DNA of 64,000 bases from Trinickia acidisoli (GTDB taxonomy: Bacteria > Pseudomonadota > Gammaproteobacteria > Burkholderiales > Burkholderiaceae), in assembly GCF_017315725.1 (NCBI RefSeq), contig NZ_JAFLRG010000001.1:3410001-3474000 (forward strand), given 5' to 3'. A program made the position numbers and the translations under genes. Positions 1 to 7,181 of this stretch are shown here, in pieces. Numbering within the stretch: position 1 is the first letter of the stretch; each line of letters opens with the position of its first letter. The notes under the pieces were generated by a model. The model saw only the letters and a list, made by a program, of their open reading frames with translations, searched no databases and had not been told where the DNA came from.

Positions 1-151
1 GCCCGATGGCTTGCGCGGCCGGCAGGCCGCTATGCTCGTCCATGAAGCGGTTCCACAGAACGATGCGGTACTCGCGATCCACGGCGAAGATACCGAGCCC
101 GACGCGCTCCAACGCGAGTTCGCTCAGGCGAGCGGTGCCAGGGATGTCCAT
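1..151 (-). CDS. PAS-domain signalling protein, N-terminal fragment
   Basis: Only the first 50 codons are inside the window; the gene runs off the left edge on the minus strand. The visible peptide starts MDIPGTARLSELALER and continues with a PAS core: an IFAVDREYRIVLWN segment followed by DEHSG, the typical beta-strand and NxxxE-like start of a PAS sensor fold. The ATG at 151 lies 31 nt after the stop of the cheC-like gene, so it is probably the third gene of that operon. In related bacteria such genes often continue into a GGDEF or kinase output, but that part is not visible here. The PAS assignment is fairly safe; the output function is unknown. Confidence 0.6.
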   Translation of the reverse strand, partial: MDIPGTARLSELALERVGLGIFAVDREYRIVLWNRFMDEHSGLPAAQAIG

Positions 152-182
152 CTGCGGCTTCGATAAACCCAAAAATCAGCAA

Positions 183-812
183 TCAGAGATTGGCCAGAAA
201 GCCGTCGAGCGCCGCCACGAGCGACTGCACGGCCTTGGCCGTCATCAGCGTCAGCAGGTGCGAGCCGAACACGCCGTCTTCGGTCTGCAAGTTGACTTCG
301 AGCAGTAGCGCTCGATCCCACGGCAGCTTGGCCGGATGCAAGACGTCTTCGAGATCGAGTTGCACGCCCATCAAGCGGGGCGGCGTAAAGGTCGGCAGTT
401 GCCCGAGTTGCTCGAAAAGCCCCGTCAAGCAGGCCCCCGCGATCAGGTTCGCGACGTCGGACAGCACTTCGGCATCCGACATCTCTTCGTCGCTCTCTTC
501 GGCGTGCATCTCTTCCGAGCGGAACACGAACTTCATATGCGCGGCGCTGCGGCTGTCGAACAGCGAAATCGCCTCGCCGGCGATCTCGCACCGAAAGCTT
601 TGGCGCAGCGCCGTCACGGGCTCGGTGAAATCGAGCATGTCGCGCACGGCCGAGGGCAGCGTATCGGTGTCGACCATCCGTATGCGCGGCACCGACAGAT
701 GCACGAAGCGTCCCAGCAGCGCGGCAAGTCGCGCGCCCGCTTGGCCCATGCCAATGTTCGCGATCTCTTGCAGCGCGTCCCGATGATCTTCGGTGAGAAT
801 GGGCTCACTCAT
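183..812 (-). CDS. cheC: CheC-like chemotaxis phosphatase
   Basis: A 209-residue protein of the CheC/CheX/FliY phosphatase family, which removes phosphate from CheY-type receivers. The first family signature is visible as E16xxN19 within DALQEIANIGMGQAG. The second copy is D119xxN122 within LSDVANLIAGA, so the usual glutamate is replaced by aspartate there. The length fits CheC. The start overlaps the upstream receiver gene by 8 bp, which indicates translational coupling, and the obvious substrate is that receiver. No cheA, cheW or methyl-accepting gene is next to it, so the pair may serve a pathway other than flagellar taxis. Family assignment is confident; the physiological target is inferred from the overlap. 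Confidence 0.85.
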   Translation of the reverse strand: MSEPILTEDHRDALQEIANIGMGQAGARLAALLGRFVHLSVPRIRMVDTDTLPSAVRDMLDFTEPVTALRQSFRCEIAGEAISLFDSRSAAHMKFVFRSEEMHAEESDEEMSDAEVLSDVANLIAGACLTGLFEQLGQLPTFTPPRLMGVQLDLEDVLHPAKLPWDRALLLEVNLQTEDGVFGSHLLTLMTAKAVQSLVAALDGFLANL

Positions 813-1173
813 ACAATCCGTACTCTTTCAGGACAGGCAAGAGTTTCGCACCCGAAATCGGCTTGTCGATGAAAGCGACGGCACCGAGCGCCTTCACGCG
901 CGCTTTCGCTTCGGGTTGAATATCGGCTGACACGACGATGATGAAGCTGTCGAGTCCTTCCGCCCGTACGGCCTCGAGCACGTCGAAACCCGTCATGCCG
1001 GGCATCGTCAGGTCGAGGAACATCACCGAGGCCCGACCCTCGCGGTAGGCTGTCAGTGCGTCGGCACCGTTGGTCGCCTGCGTAATTTCGACGTCCCACG
1101 CCTCGGGCAAAGCATTGATCAGCAGTCGGCGGGCGAGCGTCGAATCGTCCACGACTAGTACAGGCAATCCCAT
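805..1173 (-). CDS. CheY-like single-domain response regulator
   Basis: A 122-residue stand-alone receiver domain with no output domain. The acidic pair is D9-D10, the phosphoacceptor is D54 in FLDLTMPG, the conserved hydroxyl position is S82 in VVSAD, and the conserved lysine is K104 in FIDKP. It is the first gene of a minus-strand operon and overlaps the cheC-like gene by 8 bp, so its phosphorylation state is probably controlled by that phosphatase. The cognate kinase is not in the window. The 230-bp gap upstream of it holds the AAACGTTT palindrome cluster described separately. The receiver call is certain; whether it binds FliM or another partner cannot be told from sequence. Confidence 0.9.
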   Translation of the reverse strand: MGLPVLVVDDSTLARRLLINALPEAWDVEITQATNGADALTAYREGRASVMFLDLTMPGMTGFDVLEAVRAEGLDSFIIVVSADIQPEAKARVKALGAVAFIDKPISGAKLLPVLKEYGLYE

Positions 1174-1252
1174 ATTCGGTTTCCTTCGTAACCACGCCTG
1201 ATATAACGGCCGAGCGCGGTCGATCTGAAGTACTTATAAACCCGAACGGAGA

Positions 1253-1290
1253 AAACGTTTACAAATGCGCAAACGTTAGCGGAAACGTTT
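1253..1290. promoter_or_regulatory. Cluster of three AAACGTT(T) sites upstream of the CheY/CheC operon
   Basis: Two perfect AAACGTTT palindromes (1253-1260 and 1283-1290) flank a third, AAACGTTA, at 1271-1278. The outer centres are 30 bp apart, about three helical turns. The cluster begins 80 bp upstream of the receiver start codon and 114 bp beyond the 3' end of fucU. An AANCGNTT core with a central CG is typical of LacI-family operators, but no LacI gene is in view. A regulatory role is inferred. Confidence 0.4.
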
Positions 1291-1403
1291 GTTTTCGGAA
1301 ATGGGCCGTTTGCGCACTGGTTTTAGAGGCGATTCATTTTTAGGGCCACACCTCTAGTTACACGCGAGGGATCGCACTCGAACGTCGGGAGCAGGCCTTT
1401 GAG

Positions 1404-1889
1404 TTACGCGTCGGCTTTCCCGGACGTATCCAGCGGCGCGTCGGGGGACAAGATGACACCCTTGGCAAAAATGAAGCAGCCGTAGCCGCGCGTTTCGCCC
1501 GTCACGATCACGCAATAGGCTTTGCGCGCTCGCGCATAGAAAGCGTGGCGTTCGATCGGCGCGAACAACACTTTGCGCGTTTCGGCCCGATCGACTTCGG
1601 CTTGCGCTTCGCGCTGCACGACCGGCAGCGTGTATGGATCGCCGACAACCTCCATGCGCATCGCGGGCGACTCGACATACGTGTCGAGCGGCAGCACGGA
1701 CAGCACGGCGCGTACGGCTCTCGCCGAATCCACCCCGTCGATGCGCAGCGGCTTGCCCACGATGGTTGCGCGCGCAACCGAATCGGCCGGGAAGTTGGCG
1801 TCGCAAATCACGAGTTCGTCGCCATGGCCCATTGCGCGCAGCGCATGCAGTACGTCTGCGTTCAGAAGCGGGTCGAGATGTTTCAGCAC
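1404..1889 (-). CDS. fucU: RbsD/FucU family sugar mutarotase
   Basis: A 161-residue protein of the RbsD/FucU fold, which interconverts anomers of sugars such as fucose or ribose. It opens MLKHLDPLLNADVLHAL and contains GHGDELVICDANFPA, the family signature. The GTG at 1889 is chosen because it is preceded by GAGGAGACATT, a strong ribosome binding site, and because homology begins exactly there; a longer frame upstream has no family similarity. It is the second gene after the GntR regulator (43 bp gap, same strand) and next to a galactonate dehydratase, which suggests it supplies the correct anomer to a sugar or sugar-acid pathway. Substrate identity is inferred. Confidence 0.85.
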   Translation of the reverse strand: MLKHLDPLLNADVLHALRAMGHGDELVICDANFPADSVARATIVGKPLRIDGVDSARAVRAVLSVLPLDTYVESPAMRMEVVGDPYTLPVVQREAQAEVDRAETRKVLFAPIERHAFYARARKAYCVIVTGETRGYGCFIFAKGVILSPDAPLDTSGKADA

Positions 1890-1932
1890 AATGTCTCCTC
1901 GGTTTCGTTGCTTCGTTTCGTTGCGGCTGCGC

Positions 1933-2613
1933 CTACGCCTCGATGCGCTTGCGCGTGACGCCGAGCAGCTCTGCCATGGCCGTGCGTGCCGCTTCGGACC
2001 GCCGCGTGCGGATCGCATCATAAACGGCCGTATGCTGGTTCAACGCGGCGTTGAAGACGTCGGCGCGCTTGGCGTTGAGCAGCAACTGCGCTTCGAGCGT
2101 GCGCTCGATCAACGGCCCGAGCGGCATCAACAGTTCGTTGCTGCACGCAGCCAGTATGCCCAGGTGGAAGTGCAGATCGGCGCGCACCCACTCGTCGACG
2201 TTGCGTGCCGCCACCATGGCCGCATGGGCACGCTCGAGCCCATCGATCGTTTCCGGCGTATGCGCGCGCGCGGCCAGTTCCGCCGCGTACGGCTCGACCA
2301 TCTCGCGCACCTCTTGCAGCTTCAACGCAAACGCGAGCGGCGGCGCGACTTGCGAATACCACTCGAGCAAGTCGGCATCGAGCAGATTCCATGCGCTGCG
2401 GCGCCTGACCCGCGTGCCCACCTTCGGCCGCGATTCCACGAGCCCTTTCGACGTCAAGGTCCGAAGCGCCTCGCGCAAGACCGTGCGGCTCACGCCGAAC
2501 GCCTGCATCAACTCCGCCTCGCGCGGCAACAAAGCGCCGGGCGCGTAATCGCCGCGCAAGATGGCCGTCGCCAGCATGTAGGCGACGCGTCCGTGCAGAT
2601 CGCGTTGAATCAT
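1933..2613 (-). CDS. GntR-family (FadR subfamily) transcriptional regulator, DgoR-like
   Basis: A 226-residue regulator. Residues about 5-75 form a winged helix-turn-helix with the GntR signature LLPREAELMQAFGVSRTVLREALRTL split across the recognition helix, and a GTRVR wing. The rest is an all-helical FCD ligand domain, seen in EVREMVEPYAAELAA and ADLHFHLGILAACSNE. The ATG at 2613 follows GGGAGAACG. It is divergent from a galactonate dehydratase gene across a 312-bp spacer containing a perfect 14-bp palindrome, the layout expected of a local repressor. By analogy with E. coli DgoR the effector may be galactonate. The family call is firm, the effector is inferred. Confidence 0.85.
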   Translation of the reverse strand: MIQRDLHGRVAYMLATAILRGDYAPGALLPREAELMQAFGVSRTVLREALRTLTSKGLVESRPKVGTRVRRRSAWNLLDADLLEWYSQVAPPLAFALKLQEVREMVEPYAAELAARAHTPETIDGLERAHAAMVAARNVDEWVRADLHFHLGILAACSNELLMPLGPLIERTLEAQLLLNAKRADVFNAALNQHTAVYDAIRTRRSEAARTAMAELLGVTRKRIEA

Positions 2614-2925
2614 CGTTCTCCCTGATTGTATTGACCGGCGGCCACCCGCGGCGAGCGTTCGGCCCACGCGGCACGGCGGCGCGACGGCATGCGGGTGAAA
2701 CGGCCAGCGCCGCGCCGCCTCCCCTGTGCCGATTATCGCGGCCGCCGAGCAAAGCGCAAGCGCTCGTGCCCCATCCCCTGAATAACAAAGTGTTTCACCC
2801 TCATTAAATACTATTAATAGTACTACATTGAATTTTGATGTACGATTCGATTTGGGCGCTCTCGCTGCGTCCCTGGCCGCCGTCGTCGCGCGGCTGTTAT
2901 CGTTGACAAGAAGGAGATTGCGCCC
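2614..2925. other. Divergent promoter region between GntR regulator and dgoD
   Basis: This 312-bp stretch holds no convincing gene. Its dgoD-proximal third is clearly AT-rich (about 2775-2855) and includes the palindrome described separately. The end carries an AAGGAG ribosome binding site directly in front of dgoD. The regulator-proximal half is GC-rich and featureless. Confidence 0.6.
2809..2822. promoter_or_regulatory. Perfect 14-bp palindrome, candidate GntR operator
   Basis: TACTATTAATAGTA reads the same on both strands and lies about 100 bp upstream of dgoD in the AT-rich part of the divergent promoter. Symmetry continues one base further out after a single mismatch on each side. FadR-type regulators bind short palindromes in exactly this position. 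Binding by the neighbouring regulator is inferred. Confidence 0.5.
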
Positions 2926-4074
2926 ATGAAGATCACGAAGCTCGAGACGTTCGTCGTCCCGCCCCGATGGCTGTTCGTGAAGATCGAGACGGACGAAGGC
3001 ATCGTCGGCTGGGGCGAACCCGTCATCGAAGGTCGCGCGCAGACGGTCGAGGCCGCCGTGCACGAATTGGCCGACTATCTCGTCGGCAAAGACCCGCGCC
3101 ACATCGAAGACCACTGGCAGGTCATGTATCGCGCAGGCTTTTATCGGGGCGGCCCGATTCTCATGAGCGCGATCGCCGGCATCGATCAAGCGCTGTGGGA
3201 CATTCTCGGCAAACATCACGGCGTGCCCGTGCATGCGCTGCTCGGCGGGGCCGTGCGCGATCGCATCAAGGTCTACTCGTGGATCGGCGGCGATCGCCCG
3301 CACGACGTCGCCGACAACGCGCGTGCCGTCGTCGAACGCGGCTTCAAGGCGCTCAAGATGAACGGCTCCGAGGAAGTCCAGATCGTCGATACCTACGACA
3401 AGGTCGAGCAGGTGATCGCGAACGTCGCCGCGGTGCGTGAAGCGGTGGGCCCGCACGTGGGCATCGGCGTCGATTTTCACGGGCGCATCCACAAGCCGAT
3501 GGCGAAAGTACTCGCCAAAGAACTCGATCCGTACAAGCTGCTCTTCATCGAAGAGCCCGTGCTGTCGGAAAACGTCGAAGCGCTGCGCGACATCGTGAAT
3601 CAAACGAATACGCCGATCGCGCTCGGCGAGCGGCTCTACTCGCGCTGGGACTTCAAATCGATCCTCGCGGGCGGCTACGTCGACATCATCCAGCCCGACG
3701 CCTCGCACGCGGGCGGCATTACCGAATGCCGCAAGATCGCGTCGATGGCCGAAGCCTACGACGTCGGCCTCGCGCTGCACTGCCCGCTCGGGCCGATCGC
3801 GCTCGCGGCATGCCTGCAGCTCGACGCGGTCAGCTACAACGCGTTCATCCAGGAGCAAAGCCTCGGGATTCACTACAACCAAGGCAACGACCTGCTCGAC
3901 TACCTGCACAACCCCGAAGTCTTCAAGTACGACGGTGGCTTCGTCGCGATCCCGCAGGGCCCCGGACTCGGCATCGACGTCGACGAAGCGAAGGTGCGCG
4001 AGATGGCGAAGGTCGGCCATCGCTGGCGCAATCCGGTCTGGCGACACGCCGACGGCAGCGTCGCCGAGTGGTAG
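2926..4074 (+). CDS. dgoD: D-galactonate dehydratase
   Basis: A 382-residue enolase-superfamily enzyme converting D-galactonate to 2-keto-3-deoxygalactonate. It has the same length as E. coli DgoD, and the catalytic residues fall at the same positions: metal ligands D183, E209 and E235, with H185 and the general base H285. The N-terminal capping domain is [15 protein letters not shown] onward and the barrel signature [19 protein letters not shown] is present. The start follows AAGGAG with an 8-nt gap. Galactonate kinase, aldolase and transporter genes, which lie beside dgoD in E. coli, are absent here, so the rest of the pathway must be elsewhere. Control by the divergent GntR protein is likely. 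Confidence 0.93.
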   Translation: MKITKLETFVVPPRWLFVKIETDEGIVGWGEPVIEGRAQTVEAAVHELADYLVGKDPRHIEDHWQVMYRAGFYRGGPILMSAIAGIDQALWDILGKHHGVPVHALLGGAVRDRIKVYSWIGGDRPHDVADNARAVVERGFKALKMNGSEEVQIVDTYDKVEQVIANVAAVREAVGPHVGIGVDFHGRIHKPMAKVLAKELDPYKLLFIEEPVLSENVEALRDIVNQTNTPIALGERLYSRWDFKSILAGGYVDIIQPDASHAGGITECRKIASMAEAYDVGLALHCPLGPIALAACLQLDAVSYNAFIQEQSLGIHYNQGNDLLDYLHNPEVFKYDGGFVAIPQGPGLGIDVDEAKVREMAKVGHRWRNPVWRHADGSVAEW

Positions 4075-4083
4075 CAGCAGCAG

Positions 4084-4111
4084 GCAAGCGCGGCCTCACA
4101 GTCGCGCTTGC
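4084..4111 (+). terminator. Stem-loop after dgoD
   Basis: GCAAGCGCG and CGCGCTTGC form a perfect 9-bp stem with a 10-nt loop, starting 10 bp after the dgoD stop. There is no U-run, so it may be a processing or pause hairpin rather than a classic intrinsic terminator. Confidence 0.5.
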
Positions 4112-4410
4112 GCTTGCACGCGAGGGGCATGCGGCCGCGTCGGCGCTCGCCCCTCGCTCATCCCGACACTGCGGCCGCCATCGTCGCGCTTTAGCGCCGC
4201 ACGCCACAACACGCCATCGTTCACGGACGCAACACTTTTTGCGGACGGCACGCCCCACCCCGCATTTCATTCGCTTGGCCGCACCCGACAGGGATGCCGA
4301 AAGGCTTGTCGCATAAGCGCGCCACCGTGCCGGCGCGACGCATGCCCCTGCATTGGCCCACTCCTTGCATTCCTGCTCCCACAAAACGACAACGTCAGGG
4401 AGAGCGGGCC
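4112..4410. other. Gene-free spacer
   Basis: GC-rich spacer between the dgoD hairpin and the small membrane protein gene. I see no credible coding frame or RNA. Its last bases include AGGGAGAG, the ribosome binding site of the next gene. Confidence 0.5.
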
Positions 4411-4713
4411 ATGGGGGAATTCCTACCGGACTATTTGATCCGCGAGCAAGCAGCCGTGGGCGCGCTCGTCGTGTTCAGCGTATTGCGCGTGCTGGCGGCC
4501 GCCACCGCGCTCAGCCGCGGTTGGCCGATCGCCGTCGTCGAGAAATGCGCGATCGGCGTTGCCGCGCTCTACTGCGCGCCGCAGCTCGTGGACGTGCTCT
4601 CGCACACTTACGTCGTCCATGCGCCGTCGGCCGAGCTGGAAGGCAAGATCATCGGCGCGGCCCTCGCGCTGTTTCTCTCACCCATCCTCAGTCACAGGCT
4701 CGGCTATGAATAA
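4411..4713 (+). CDS. Small hypothetical membrane protein
   Basis: A 100-residue protein that I do not recognise. It opens MGEFLPDYLIREQAAVG and shows three hydrophobic stretches: about residues 15-35 (VGALVVFSVLRVLAAATAL), 40-60 (WPIAVVEKCAIGVAALYC) and 78-95 (IIGAALALFLSPILSHRL). This suggests a small inner-membrane protein. The ATG at 4411 is used because AGGGAGAG precedes it; a longer in-frame start at 4294 adds a proline- and arginine-rich stretch with no ribosome binding site. It stands alone between dgoD and the CopD-like gene, on the strand opposite to the latter. No function is proposed. Confidence 0.6.
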   Translation: MGEFLPDYLIREQAAVGALVVFSVLRVLAAATALSRGWPIAVVEKCAIGVAALYCAPQLVDVLSHTYVVHAPSAELEGKIIGAALALFLSPILSHRLGYE

Positions 4714-4980
4714 CCGCACCCGATCCGGCGCCTGCTTACTCGCGCCGCACCCCGCGCCGCCGAGCGCCCGCGCCCAGGCCCGCGACGGGCGTCGTTCGCA
4801 GCGCACGGCGCAGTCGCGCCGCGCCTCGCGGCTCGCCGGCGCGTTCGCCGCTAGGCGCGGCAACGTGCGCACGGGCTCGCGGCCGTCCTCGTCTCGTTAG
4901 TGAGACATCGCGGACGAAAACGTCAGGCGTCGGCCGCCGCGCGCAAGATCGCGATCGCACGCGCAGTGCGCGCGGCCGGC

Positions 4981-5898
4981 TCAATGGGACGGCATCGAGC
5001 CGGGCGCCATGTGCGCAAGCACGGCCGCAACGATGAAGATGCCGATCATCACGAGCGCCTCCAAATGCAGCACGTTGTTGAACGTGTGAGCATCCGTGGT
5101 CGATGCCGTCCGGCGCAGCCGCGGCAGGGCCAACGTTCGGTTCAACGCGCCGAGCAGCACGGCGAGCAGCACGAGCGCGCCCTTGAGCGTGAGCACGTGC
5201 CCCCACCCGCTGCCCGAGAGCGGCGCCAGCGAACCGCCGAGCCCACGCTGCGCGTTGAACAGCCCCGTCGCGACGACGACCACCAACGCCAGCGCCGCCA
5301 CGTAAGACACGCGCCCGGCGATGCGGATCAGCACGCCGCGTGTCGTCGACGTGTCGAGTGTCGGCAGCACCGAGAGCCCACCGGCGAGAACGACGCCGCC
5401 CCAGAGGCCCGTCGATAGAACGTGCAGCGCCTGCACCGCAACGGCAATCGACCACGGGCCCGCGTCGGCCGCGTGCCCGATCGACGCTTTCCCGAGCGCG
5501 ACGACGAGCGCGGCCAGCCAAAACACGGCCTGACCGGCGCGGCCGCCGCGACTCGCCAGCGCCGTCGCCAACATGAGAATTGCGCCGCCGAACGCGACGC
5601 ACCACGCATGGCCGACCTGGGTCTGGCCGAGCACGATCGGTATCTCCGGGATCGCGCGCACGAGCGAAAGGCCGCTCATCGACGCGGACTGATACAGAAG
5701 CCAGAGCACGTCCGACAGCACGAGCGCGAAGGATGCCGCGACGAGCGACGCGCGTGCGCGCTGCCAGGCGAGCCGTGCGAACTGGCCCTCGAACGCGAGC
5801 CAGCGTTCGAGCAGCGTCGAGCCGATCGCGAAGGCATACGTGATGTTCATGAGCGCCGCGAGCGCGACCTGTCCCACCGAGAGTCCCGTCATGTTCAT
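4981..5898 (-). CDS. CopD family integral membrane protein
   Basis: A 305-residue polytopic inner-membrane protein with about eight hydrophobic segments. The family feature is the C-terminal CopD domain: HVLSTGLWGGVVLAGG, then GRVSYVAALALVVVVATGLFN and WGHVLTLKGALVLLAVLLGALNR, with conserved histidines and tryptophans thought to handle copper or heme. The ATG at 5898 is chosen because GAGAGG precedes it and the membrane protein begins immediately; the upstream in-frame extension is arginine-rich and unlikely. It ends with AHMAPGSMPSH. CopD proteins are linked to copper uptake or tolerance; no copC or other copper gene is adjacent. The family call is good, the role is inferred. Confidence 0.75.
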   Translation of the reverse strand: MNMTGLSVGQVALAALMNITYAFAIGSTLLERWLAFEGQFARLAWQRARASLVAASFALVLSDVLWLLYQSASMSGLSLVRAIPEIPIVLGQTQVGHAWCVAFGGAILMLATALASRGGRAGQAVFWLAALVVALGKASIGHAADAGPWSIAVAVQALHVLSTGLWGGVVLAGGLSVLPTLDTSTTRGVLIRIAGRVSYVAALALVVVVATGLFNAQRGLGGSLAPLSGSGWGHVLTLKGALVLLAVLLGALNRTLALPRLRRTASTTDAHTFNNVLHLEALVMIGIFIVAAVLAHMAPGSMPSH

Positions 5899-6441
5899 TG
5901 GCCTCTCGACCCGTGCGATGGGAAACGAGGAAGCCGCATGCCGCGCGCGCGGCGGTGAAGCGCAAAAAGAAACGTCATTGGAAGAAAATCGAAAGGACGT
6001 TGAAATGCACGACGGCCGTGCCGGTGCAACCATGGGCGGCGGGGCTTTGCGCGCGAGCGCCGCAGGCGAGAGTGTACGTGCGAAGAACGCCGCGCGCGAA
6101 GGTGTCGAACGCCCATCGGCCACCGTCGATGTGCAAAAAGGAGACACCGATGCGCGAGAGCGCCGCGACCGCGAAACGCGCGCCGCGACGCCGTTACACG
6201 CGGCAAATTGTCGCGTCGTCGTGTCTCGACCGGTTCACGGCGCTTCCGGCAAATAGCCGATGCCCCCCATCGATGATAGAATGCTGCGTCGCAGCGCCCG
6301 GCCTGCTCGAGCGCCTGGCCGACGGCTTGCCTGCCGCGACGACCGCTGCAACATCGCGCATCGAACCACCCATATCAAGCCGCAGAGCCATACCGAGCCG
6401 ATCGTAGCCCGGTAGGTCCCCGAATAACGATGGAGTTACGC
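5899..6441. other. Spacer between CopD-like gene and cytochrome operon
   Basis: A 540-bp gap between divergent genes. It must hold both promoters. The only coding candidate is a short frame at 6150 with a good ribosome binding site, listed separately. Around 6275-6290 the sequence turns AT-richer (ATCGATGATAGAATG), a possible -10 region for the cytochrome operon. Confidence 0.4.
6150..6407 (+). CDS. Possible small ORF, doubtful
   Basis: An 86-codon frame whose ATG follows AAAAAGGAGACACCG, an excellent ribosome binding site with ideal spacing. The peptide begins MRESAATAKRAPRRRYTRQ and becomes low-complexity and serine/arginine-rich, with no recognisable domain. It ends 35 bp before the cytochrome gene. 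It could be a leader peptide or a chance frame in GC-rich DNA. I keep it only because of the ribosome binding site. Confidence 0.2.
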   Translation: MRESAATAKRAPRRRYTRQIVASSCLDRFTALPANSRCPPSMIECCVAAPGLLERLADGLPAATTAATSRIEPPISSRRAIPSRS

Positions 6442-7161
6442 GTGTCTTCCAGACGCATTTTCCGCCCGCTACTCGCCCTTCTCTTGATTGGCGGTGCCGG
6501 TGCTTACAGCGCAGCACAAGCTCAGAGTCAGCCCAAAGCCCCCGACACGATGGAGCAGCGCGTGCAAGGCTGCACGGCCTGCCACGGTTCACACGGCCAA
6601 GGCACTGATAACGACTACTTCCCGCGCCTCGCGGGCAAGCCGGCCCAATATCTGTACAACCAGCTCGAGAACTTCCGCGCGGGCCGGCGCAAGTACCCGC
6701 CGATGAACTACCTCGTCACGTACCTCTCCGACGACTACCTGCGCCAGATCGCGACGTACTTCTCGCAGCAGCGTCCGCCGTACCCGACGCCGTCCAAGCC
6801 CACGGTATCGAACGACGTGCTCGCGCGCGGCAAGGAAATCGTCCTGCACGGCGTCGCGGCGCAGAACGTGCCCGCTTGCGCGGCCTGCCACGGCAAGGCG
6901 CTGACGGGCATGGAACCTGCCATCCCGGGCCTCGTCGGCTTGCATAGCGATTACATCAGCGCGCAGCTCGGCGCATGGCGTTCGGGCACGCGCCACGCGA
7001 TCGCCCCCGATTGCATGCACGAAATCGCGTCGCGCCTGACGGACGAAGACGTGACGGCAGTCGCCGCGTGGCTGTCGACGCAACCCGCCCCGTCCAACCC
7101 CGTTCCGGCTCCGGCCCGCTCGATGAAGACTCCGCTTGCCTGCGGTAGCGAACCACAGTAA
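6442..7161 (+). CDS. Diheme cytochrome c (c4-like)
   Basis: A periplasmic 239-residue protein. It has a Sec signal peptide (SRRIFRPLLALLLIGGAG, cleaved near AQA) and two heme-binding CxxCH motifs, CTACH at residues 44-48 and CAACH at 146-150, giving the two similar halves typical of cytochrome c4. The GTG at 6442 is preferred because GGAG lies 6 nt in front of it and the signal peptide then starts cleanly; an in-frame ATG at 6430 is the alternative. It is followed after 20 bp by a triheme cytochrome gene, so the two probably form one periplasmic electron-transfer unit. The electron donor and acceptor are not visible. Confidence 0.88.
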   Translation: MSSRRIFRPLLALLLIGGAGAYSAAQAQSQPKAPDTMEQRVQGCTACHGSHGQGTDNDYFPRLAGKPAQYLYNQLENFRAGRRKYPPMNYLVTYLSDDYLRQIATYFSQQRPPYPTPSKPTVSNDVLARGKEIVLHGVAAQNVPACAACHGKALTGMEPAIPGLVGLHSDYISAQLGAWRSGTRHAIAPDCMHEIASRLTDEDVTAVAAWLSTQPAPSNPVPAPARSMKTPLACGSEPQ

Positions 7162-7181
7162 GCGCGAGGAGAGACACACCT

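Noticed and set aside
1933..4047. A long minus-strand frame of about 700 codons across dgoD
   Set aside because: It is antisense to the catalytic dgoD frame for most of its length; only the last 226 codons, the GntR regulator, are real.
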